Assembly: GCA_964017235.1 (NCBI GenBank)
Contig: OZ024929.1
Span: forward strand, 157,899,609 to 157,963,608
Source: Sabellastarte sp. h YS-2021
Taxonomy: Eukaryota > Annelida > Polychaeta > Sabellida > Sabellidae
Reading direction: 5' to 3'
Length of the DNA stretch: 64,000 bases
A program made the position numbers and the translations under genes. Under the pieces are notes generated by a model. That model worked only from the letters and a program-made list of their open reading frames with translations. It was not told the DNA's origin and made no database searches. Shown one piece after another: positions 56,138 to 64,000 of the stretch (positions within the stretch are counted from its first letter, which is position 1; each line of letters starts with the position of its first letter).

Positions 56138-56289
56138 TACTGTCGGTAAACCGGTTGCTTATCTGACTATGGCCTCAGGGGTCTACCGAACTCAGGGTTG
56201 ACCCAGGCCTTTTGTTAGAATTTTGTTAGTTTTCTTTATGAGTTCCTTTTAAGTCCCTAGTAACTTACCCACCAACCAAGCGGTAGTTA

Positions 56290-56370
56290 TTCAGCAATTG
56301 TCCATTAATGCAATAAAACTGCAAATTTAATAAGTAAATTAAATTTTTATAATACCCTATCCAGTGGAGA
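56290..56370 (+). repeat. DIRS-B ICR, slightly eroded
   Basis: Reverse complement of both ends, but with short deletions (TCCATTAATGCAATAAAACT instead of the longer form). AATAAA lies at 56312-56317. Confidence 0.82.
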
Positions 56371-56428
56371 GACAAGGCCCTCCCAACGCCCCGCTATCAA
56401 CTTACTAGGGGTTTCATAGGTTTAGACA

Positions 56429-56605
56429 ATGAAAAAGATGCTGTCACGTTGCCTAGACAGCAAGGAAGTGCGAGGCGCCATCTGGCGAGTGCACAGTGGG
56501 ACCGGCCAGCTTGTGGGGGTATTACGCACTCATATAAGATGACTTTTTCTGTCGTTTGGCGGGCCGGTCTGCACCGACCGGATTAGCAATTGTCCATTGG
56601 ATAGG
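56429..56605 (+). repeat. DIRS-B right ITR (copy at 50685)
   Basis: Pairs with 50704-50888; followed by a degenerate AT-rich extension to about 56676. Confidence 0.9.
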
Positions 56606-56676
56606 GTATTAACTTTAAAACTTTATTAACTTTTAAATTTAATTTACTTATTTATTTATTTTACTTATTTATTTTT

Positions 56677-57440
56677 GCCATGAGCTACAGGTCTGCAATT
56701 TCACCACGTTATAGCTGATTCAAAAGTACATGAATAACATATTTAAACGAAATTCTCTAAATGCAACAGTTTTCAAGTTACAAGCAATTTACTCAACAGT
56801 GATAACATGAAAGTAGCTATTACTCAGCTATGCCATGAGCTACAGGTCTGCAATTTTACTATGTTATAGCTGACTAAAAAGTTGCTGAATAACATGGTTA
56901 TACAAATTTCTGCAATAGTTTCAAGGTACTCCACAGTGATAACCTCAAAATAGCTATTGCTCAGCTATAATATAAGCTACAGGTCTGCAAATTTACAATG
57001 TTATAGCTGATCCAAAAGTAGATGAATAACATATTTAAAAAATACTCTAAATGTAATAGTTTTCAAGTTCTAACTGATTTACACAACAGTGACAACCTCA
57101 AAGTAGCTATTACCTGTACTCAGCTATGCAATAAGCTACATGTCTGAAACCTTACTATGTTATAGCTGACCCAAAAGTAGCTCAATAACATGTTTATACG
57201 AAATTCTCTAAATGCAATAGTTTTCAAGTTACAAGTGATTTTACTCACTATGGAAGTTACTGAAAGTCAAAAAGTAGCTATTACTCACTTAGCTATTGGG
57301 ATAGACTCCCAAGTTACTCACCATGTTACAGCTACGGAAAGAGTAGCTGAATAAGATATTTTAACAAAATGCTCTAAATGCAACACTTTTCAAGTTGTAA
57401 GTGATTTAGTGTATGATTTCATGTATTAAGTTTAATGTAT
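56677..57440 (-). repeat. Composite satellite copy 3, distal part
   Basis: Continuation of the satellite array on the minus strand after the DIRS-B insertion; about five monomers, the last ones being the divergent edge type also seen at 17640-17760. Confidence 0.8.
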
Positions 57441-57940
57441 CAAAAAAAAAATAGCATCAGAGATGCCCGTACCCCACAGCCTAGGGAAATATTTTTAACA
57501 CCATGAGATATAGAAGTACTGTATCAGTACACAGTTCAGGATACTTTCAGAGCACTGTCAGTTATATAAAATTTTTAAATAGAGAAAATAATGTCTAAGA
57601 GAAAGATAATGCATGTAAAGATGAAATATTAAAACAAGACAATTCAATAACAAGATGATAGCATTAATCAGTAAACTAAACTTTACCACACTCTTTATCT
57701 ACATCTGGCACGGCCGAATTATGGTTTGGATGTTTTGAATATTACCATGGCATGTATACAGAAGTGGTAATACACTCAATGAATGCTTATGTGTGCTGTT
57801 GGAGCAAAATCTGTGGCTCACTTGATGAAATTCCATCCGTTACAATGGGAAGTTGTAAAAGTAAAATTCTTAATCAATTCTAGTATGAATTAACAGTGCT
57901 TAATCTGCATCAAAAGACAGACCCAAAGGTGCAACAAGAT
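57440..57940 (-). repeat. Dispersed repeat unique part, antisense copy
   Basis: Reverse complement of blocks in 25200-25830 (GCATCAGAGATGCCCGTACC; CTGTGGCTCACTTGATG; AACAGTGCTTAATCTGCATC). It links the 155-bp satellite to the GGTCA array in this copy. Confidence 0.75.
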
Positions 57941-58985
57941 TTTAAAGGTTATGATCAATACGACAAGGTCAAAGGTCAAATCAAGGTCACACCATGATGA
58001 TGCACACCTACAACCCCTAACCAATGTCCCTACCAAGCATCAACTTCCAACACCTTACGGTTTCCGAGATATAGCCCGGACAAGATTTTATAGGTCAAGG
58101 TCACTATGGCAAGGTCAAATCAAGGTCAGACCATGATGTTGCACACCTACACCCACTAACCAATGTCTCTAGTAAGTATCAACTTCCTACACCTCACAGT
58201 TTCCGAGATATAGCCCAGACAAGATTTTATAGGTCAAGGTCACTATGACAAGGTCAAAGGGCAAATCAAGGTCAGACTATGACATTGGACACCTACAACC
58301 CCTAACCAATGTCTCTACCAAGTATCAAATTCCTACACCTTACGGTTTCCGAGATATAGCCCGGACAAGATTTTATAGGTCAAGGTCACTATGGCAAAGT
58401 CAAAGGGCAAATCAAGGTCAGACCATGACGTTGCACACCTACAACCCCTAACCAATGTCCCTACCAAGTATCAACTTCCTACACCTTACATTTTCTGAGA
58501 TATAGCCCAGACAAGATTTTATAGGTCAAGGTCACTACAGCAAGGTCAAATCAAGGTCAGACCATGACGTTGCACACATACACCCCCTAACCAATGTCCC
58601 TACCAAGTATCAACTTCCTACACCTTACAGTTTCCGAGATATAGCCCGGACAAGATTTTATAGGTCAAGGTCACTACAGCAAGGTCAAATCAAGGTCAGA
58701 CCATGACGTTGCACACATACACCCCCTAACCAATGTCCCTACTAAGTATCAACTTCCTACACCTTATGGTTTCCGAGATATAGCCCAGACAAGATTTTGT
58801 AGGTCAAGGTCACTACGGCAAGGTCCAAGGTTAAATCAAGGTCAGACTATGACATTGCACACCTACACCCCCTAACCAATGTCCCTATCAAGTATCAACT
58901 TCTTACACTTTACGGTTTCCGAGATATAGCCTGGACAAGATTTTCAAACTCAAGGTCACTACGGCAAGGTCAAAGGTCAAATCAA
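57940..58985 (-). repeat. GGTCA-rich tandem array, about eight units
   Basis: Units of about 125-150 bp: CAAGGTCAGACCATGA, GTTGCACACCTACACCCCCT, AACCAATGTCCCTACCAAGT, ATCAACTTCCTACACCTTAC, TTTCCGAGATATAGCCCGGA and CAAGATTTTATAGGTCAAGG. Length varies by an optional AAGGTCAAAGG piece. Reverse complement of units at 24320-25075. The array ends abruptly at the DIRS fragment. Confidence 0.9.
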
Positions 58986-58989
58986 GGTC

Positions 58990-60270
58990 AGACCATGATT
59001 TTGTAATCATTTTGCCAAAACTGGACCTCGTGTCTCCTTCTTTGTTTATATAGTCAACCACTGTGGTGTTACTATCATGTTTGGACAGAGGTCTTGGAAC
59101 TCCTTTAGGGCCAGAAAGACCACCTTTACTTCCAGATAGTTTATATGTAACTTGCTTTCTGGAAGGGACTAAGTGCCCCTTGCAGTGTATTCCCCTAAGT
59201 GAGCACCCCACCTTTCTTTTGATGCGTCTATAAAAATTTGAGAAGGCGAGAGAGTGTAAGCACTCTAGGGTTGGTCTGACCTTGCCCCCCTTGAGGTTGA
59301 TCTGGTAACCTACTAAGTCGAAGACTTGTTTGGGGTCCAGTTCTGATTTTTCCAAATTCACCATCTGACTTAATTCCTGACACTGAGCTGCTGGAGTTTG
59401 TGTATGCTAAAAGCAGGTTTGGTGGAATCTACCACTGACCAACTAGTCATCTAGGTACTGGTCGATTTTTTTACCCTTGTGTAAAGCTATCTGTATGACT
59501 TCCTTCGCCAGTACTGTAAATTCCATGGGTGCTGTGGAAAATGGTAGTGCTTTAAATTGGTAGGATTGACCTTGGATGTAAAAATGCAGGTATTTCCTGG
59601 ATTGTGTGTCTTTTGGGATGTGGAAATAGGTGTCCTTGAAGTCTATGGATGTTGCCCATTCCTCCGGCTAAAGGGAGGTCCTTATAGTTTCTGGCGTTTC
59701 CATTTTGAATTTCTCTGTCTTTTGAAATTGGTTCAGACTACTGAGGTCCAGTATAGGTCATCACCAATTGTTAGGATTTGGGACCAAAAAAAGTCTGTTG
59801 AAAATTTGTCGGATCCAGAAGGGGAGGATGTAGATTTCACTGAGGATTCTTATGACCTTGGGCTGGCTCCTAGAGCTGCCCATGCTGCCCAAAATTGGTG
59901 CAATCTGGCCCCTACAGGTAGATCTGGAGCAACAAACTGGGACATTTGTGACTCTCTGGACAAAACTCAGTTGATCTACAGTACACAGTAAACATCAATG
60001 ATCTTTCACACACTTTAATGACTTTACTGGCTTTACAATAACAGGACTTAAAACATTCTTTTTGTGGATGCCTGATAACAAAAGGTACATGATCTGCAAC
60101 AAATGAGTTTATATTTAAAGTCTGATACTGTTTTAAAGTCTCTTTGTTCCCGGTCAGTCATGTCACACATACTGGAGCTACATAGTAATTGTCATTTGAC
60201 CCTTGGCCGTTCGGTAGGTGTAGTTGGTAGACTTGCCCCGACCTTTCTTGCTGTGTCCATGGATGTTCCA
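58990..60270 (-). pseudogene. DIRS pol fragment (RT and start of RNase H)
   Basis: Read on the minus strand from about 59770: FKMETPETIRTSL, TSIDFKDTYFHIPK, SYQFKALPF, STAPMEFTVLAKEV and KIDQYLDD followed by a stop. Then KSELDPKQVFDLVGYQINL and RNase H pieces (FYRRIKRKVGCSLR, TTVVDYINKEGD), ending at the GGTCA array. The RT Asp pair is present but stops and frameshifts interrupt it. Closest to family B. Confidence 0.85.
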
Positions 60271-60279
60271 CGTGGTCGG

Positions 60280-60860
60280 TCAGACCAACTGTTTTCTTTG
60301 GAAGACTGCTGGATTTCTTGTAAGGGTGATAACGTCCCTTCTTATGTTTTCAAACTGTGTTATGTCTTCCTCTGCCTTTTTAAGAACACTATGCGGGAAG
60401 AGTGTGGCCAAATGCAAGGGAGCAGTTCTGAGAGCATTTAAAGTGTCCTGTTTAATGCCAGATCTTAGGTGGTCCAGACAGGAGTCTCTTCTTGCTAATG
60501 TGACATTCGTCATCAAGATGAACATAAAATCAGACAGGTGTAGTACAGTCTTGGCCATAGCTAAACTGGTGCTCTGATTAAAGTCCATAAGGTACTGTAG
60601 TTCATCTGTGGCAGTCTGACACTTATTAGAAGACTTTTCTTTCTTTCTAGTTACCCTGAATGACGTTCAGCTGCGTTTGCATAGCATCCTGTACTCTCAG
60701 GAGACACTGGTTGAACCCTGTGGCCTGATTAGCCCGATTACATATGTAACTGGATTCTTTCGCTGCTTTCTCCCACATCCTCAGGGTTTCATGGGAGATT
60801 GGTTTGGATGCTGGTGGAGTAGCTGACAGACCTGAAGATCATGTGATATCGCTGCAGGAA
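60280..60860 (-). pseudogene. DIRS gag C-terminal fragment
   Basis: STSLAMAKTVLHLSDFMFIL, TLARRDSCLDHLRSGIKQDT and LKKAEEDITQFE match the gag C-terminal domain of the copy at 50685. Upstream pieces (60590-60800) match ACEATYVCNQAAG and KMNNH regions in other frames. It is cut at about 60870, where the right end of DIRS-D begins. Confidence 0.8.
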
Positions 60861-60904
60861 GTTTCTCTACATGTACACAATACCTGCTTTTTTACATTCA
60901 TAAA

Positions 60905-61080
60905 TTTAAAAAATTTTTATTAGATAAGTGCTTACCATTTCCTGACCATAGCTATATGTTGGTGCCATCCAACTCACTGGCCAACGTTGAGAAATGTTTT
61001 AAGCTACCTTAAGAGGTCAATGAGTGAGTGTGAAATAGAATGTCCCCCTAGTGGTTATGTGACCATGCTAGTAAACAATC
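60905..61080 (-). repeat. DIRS-D right terminal repeat
   Basis: The outer part (60905-60945) is the reverse complement of 61155-61192 in the ICR. The partner left ITR is outside the window, so the inner boundary is a guess. Confidence 0.7.
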
Positions 61081-61154
61081 TTCATTATTTTTGTTGCAGA
61101 AAATACTCCCCTAGTACTGAATCTGCAGGGAGGAAGGGTGGCACTCTCCTGGTC

Positions 61155-61255
61155 AGGAAATGGTAAGTATTTATCTAATAAAAATTGAAATTACAACAAA
61201 ATGTTTCAATTTTATTGCGAAAAATACACTTAACATGTCTTGACCATAGCTGAAT
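61155..61255 (-). repeat. DIRS-D internal complementary region
   Basis: One half (GGTCAGGAAATGGTAAGT, ATTTATCTAATAAAAATT) is the reverse complement of the right end. The other half contains TTTTATTGCG followed by CTTAACATGTCTTGACC, presumably matching the left end beyond the window. Confidence 0.8.
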
Positions 61256-61839
61256 GCAGCCTTCATGGAAGGACGACAGTACTAGAATTTAAAGATCCAG
61301 TACACAGCCCTAAACAGTTACCATGCACAAAACAACCATACAGGCATTCAAACCCAAAACTCACTTCCCCATGAGGCAGTGGGACTGATGAGCACTGCAA
61401 AACAACAAAGCCTTGTAGGAAAGAGGAAATTATTTAGAAACCAAACTAAGCTACAGCTAAACATCATGAGAAATTTACATTGAAATTTACACGCCTTCAA
61501 AACATATAAACTTCCAACAATCACACATACCATCCAAAAACACCACTAAATAGTAGTATGTAGTTGTAGTTCTCATAATGCGGAACACTGTTTGTACAGC
61601 TGTTGAATGTTGTAAATAGACAAACATACAACACCCACACCAGATCAAACCCCAAACTTGAAAGTGTCATCAGCATAATGCATAACGTTTTTCAAGTCAG
61701 GATAAAGTAAAACTGTTGTGTAGTACAAAACATACAGTGTGCAGACATACATGCAAATGCATACAAAAGTACAAATATAAGTATGAACCTATACTTATAA
61801 AGTAACAAAGTGTAGGAACTAATTTCAAAAACTGACCCC

Positions 61840-62830
61840 TAGCCAACAGAGGACATGAGTCAGAAATTGGTAAAAATATTATGGTTTCTGGTAACATGCA
61901 TTCAAAATCATGTACAAAAACACCACCTTTAAAAGCTAAAGATGCAGTCATAAGACATACATCATGAGCTTTGATCTGACATAATTGCTGAGACTCAGAA
62001 TCTGACTTCTCCCAAGCCAAAAGGATAGTCTGCTTCAACCAGGATGAGATAGTTTCCCTGGAGATATCTCCTATAAAGCCCTCCTTAATAACTACTAACA
62101 AAAGATTCTTATGCCTCCTTAAATCCTTTGTCTTACCTAAGTAGAATTAGAAAGCCCTTATGGGACAAAGAGATCAATCTTGAGTGAAGCTGCTGTCCAA
62201 ATGAGGATTGAGAGCTGGAATGACCACAGGCTTAATTGCAGCAGGCCTATCCGAAGCCAACTGGTTCCTGGCTAATATGGCAGTTCATGGCCAGAGCCAC
62301 CAGTGACCAATTCTCCTTACAACTAAGAGAAGAATATGTCCAAGCATGAATTTAACTTCCTCTTTTGCCTAATGCCAAAGACAAAAGAAAGACTATCTTG
62401 AAAGTTAATAACTTCCAGAAGCCTTCCACAAAGGCTCAAAGGGTTGTTTGGTGAGACCAAGCAAGACCAGCGACAAATGACAAGGAGGGATAAACCCACT
62501 GACTACTGGTTTTTCTCCATAAAATGTTGCCAATAATCTATTCAGCTCAAGACATTTAGAGACTTATTCACCCTTCAAGCCCAACCCATCTGCAATTGCT
62601 GTTCTGTAATCAGCAATAGTAGATGGCTTAAGATTCATTTCCTCAAACAAGTAGTTTCTACATCTGAAAAAGTGGGATTTGAGATGTCCAAAAATGGATC
62701 ACCTTGAGTCATAAATTCTCCTTAAGGAAGCCTCTTAGGAACCTTAATTTGCTTTGCCACTTCCTCTGAAAATCTTTGTGAAAGTACATGACTGACTCCA
62801 GATGCCAAGCATGAAGATTCAAGTAAGCTT
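61840..62830 (-). pseudogene. DIRS-D tyrosine recombinase, HxxR lost
   Basis: The best piece is GFIGDISRETISSWLKQTIL and QIKAHDVCLMTASLAFKGGV (62080-61910). The second catalytic Arg is Cys (HDVC). Further on the frame shifts and the position of the nucleophilic Tyr reads as a stop. N-terminal parts (62700-62100) are traceable only in scraps. Confidence 0.78.
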
Positions 62831-64000
62831 GTTGAATGACTGAGTCAACAGATTCACCCACAAGAGAAGCCTTAAAGGGACTTTTGTGGACAGATCCACC
62901 AGATCCCAAAACCAAGCCACTGCTAGCCTCCCTGATGCCATCCTAATGATTCTGCACCTGTAGGTGGTCATCTTTTGAATCACCTGAGGGATTAAGGCCA
63001 CTGGACCAAACACATAGCCATCCAGAACCCTCCAAGAGATGTTCAATGCATGTGCTCTCACAAGCCTGACAATCTTGTCTAGGACAGGAGACACACACAT
63101 TGAAAGCTCTTGATTCAACTTGTTGGAAAGAAATCCATCAATGGTTGATGCCAGCAAACTTGATTGAACACCTGAATCAACAGATTATTAAAAACTGATT
63201 CAATTGAAACACCCCGTCTTTCCAGGACATGGAATATGCTAGAACACTTAGATTCCCTGGGATGTGATCTAGCCGAATCTGAATCCAAGCCTGAAAATGT
63301 AGGACATATATACATTGGAAGCTTGTGATTCAACATTGTTGCAAACAAATCCATCATTGGTTGATCTGATCAATGGCAGATTTGACTGAACACCTGATTG
63401 AACAGATGATTCAAAACTCATTCAATTTGAATCACCATGTATTCCTGGATGAAGAATCTGGCAGAACACTTAAGATACCCGTGGATGTGTTTTGGCCGAA
63501 TCTGAATCCTCCTGGCATTCATCCAAGCCTTGATTCTCCATATTAATTCACACATTCCCTGAATGTGGGTACCTCCCTACTAGTTCAGATAGGTAACCAC
63601 TGATGAACTGTCTGTGGAAATCAACAGATTTAGATTCAGAAGCTGACTTCCTAATGATTCTAAAGCTAGTAACCCTGTTAATGTGGAGCCTTGATCCTTC
63701 ATGATACCACTGGCTTTTTGATGCTTCAATTGAGCATCCTAACCCTTAAGGAAAGTATCTATGAACAGAAGGAGATTGTGCTCCTTCTGATGAAGTGGTG
63801 AGCCCTCCTTCAAACTTGAAAAGTTGGTCCACCACTGAAGATAATCACTGATAACCTGAGACACAGAAACTGGGATATCACAAGACTGAGGATATCTCTG
63901 GTGCATTTGCAGATAGCCTTGGGGTAACCTGATAAAAAATGACCCAATGGCATTGTCTTCTCCTATGAAGCCATGCCGCCAACCAGAGACATGGCTTCCT
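62700..64000 (-). pseudogene. DIRS-D pol remnant (thumb, RNase H, MT-like)
   Basis: Minus strand: the RT thumb at the window edge (MSLVGGMAS then EKTMPLG), RNase H (ISTDSSSVVTYLN and IWRIKAWMNARRIQIRPKHI, about 63650-63480), and two versions of the MT-like start (MDLFATMLNHKLPMYICP and MDFFPTSxxNQELSMCVSPV) caused by a 218-bp tandem duplication. Then GYVFGPVALIPQVI and MASGRLAVAWFWDLVDLS. Multiple stops. Confidence 0.82.

Larger units (their letters stand above)
50685..56676 (+). mobile_element. DIRS family B, copy inserted in satellite
   Basis: Left ITR about 50704-50888, right ITR about 56429-56605, ICR about 56290-56370. Unlike the copy at 30166 it keeps a full-length gag. All genes are broken by stops, frameshifts and active-site changes. 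Its ITR subtype matches the solo end at 7511. Satellite monomers on both sides place the insertion inside composite copy 3, so it is younger than that array. Confidence 0.93.
60905..64000 (-). mobile_element. DIRS family D, 3' part, runs off the window
   Basis: A minus-strand DIRS copy. Its right (3') end and ITR lie at 60905-61080, its ICR at 61155-61255, then YR and pol reading leftward from the window edge. The gag and left ITR are beyond 64000. Its ITR (GTGCTTACCATTTCCTGACC) differs from the other families. All visible genes are decayed. No G-run block is seen between its YR and ICR. Confidence 0.85.

Noticed and set aside
57940..58985. GGTCA half-sites as a nuclear receptor response cluster
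   Set aside because: AGGTCA-like words occur through the repeat unit itself and vary freely; nothing indicates selection for spacing or orientation.

Overview
The window looks like nuclear DNA from an animal, most likely a mollusc; the species cannot be named from the sequence. The only host gene I can support is the 3' end of fumarylacetoacetase (FAH) on the + strand: five exons (642-717, 12513-12559, 17130-17231, 22212-22329, 22868-22944) with GT-AG introns, matching phases, a stop codon and a poly(A) signal. The mollusc assignment is an inference from the abundance of DIRS and BEL/Pao elements, the SINE-type tails and the style of the tandem repeats.

Most of the rest is transposable elements and tandem repeats. 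DIRS-type tyrosine-recombinase retrotransposons dominate. I see six copies with recognisable ends from four families: A 795-7104; B 7245-10806, 30166-36223 and 50685-56676; C 12924-16799; D on the minus strand from about 60905 to beyond the window end. There are also two end-less fragments on the minus strand (48850-49560 and 58990-60870). They show the DIRS plan: inverted terminal repeats (ITRs), gag, RT / RNase H / methyltransferase-like domain, an overlapping tyrosine recombinase (YR), and an internal complementary region (ICR) that is the reverse complement of both ends. Family A is nearly intact, with one frameshift in gag and one in RNase H. The other copies are broken, internally deleted or filled with satellite-like repeats. 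A full-length, apparently young BEL/Pao LTR retrotransposon lies at 36839-43795 on the minus strand, with a 5-bp target duplication, a primer binding site, a polypurine tract and one 1795-codon open frame.

Layout: 1-23000, FAH with DIRS copies A, B and C in its introns, all in the sense direction, plus a satellite block and a truncated LINE; 23000-30100, repeat fields downstream of FAH, including an array carrying palindromic RFX X-box-like sites; 30166-36223, DIRS-B; 36839-43795, BEL/Pao; 44000-50684, a satellite-bearing composite repeat in two head-to-head copies; 50685-56676, DIRS-B inserted in that satellite; 56677-58985, the rest of the composite repeat and a GGTCA-rich array; 58990-64000, a DIRS fragment and the DIRS-D copy.

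The least explained signals are features shared by different DIRS families. One is a polypyrimidine/polypurine block ending in a 10-15 G run between the YR stop and the ICR. Another is a short GCGGT...ATTCAGCA motif that abuts the ICR. The third is a fixed 169-nt overlap between the methyltransferase frame and the aligned YR start position. All positions were read by eye, so boundaries are good to a few bases at best, and no database search was possible.
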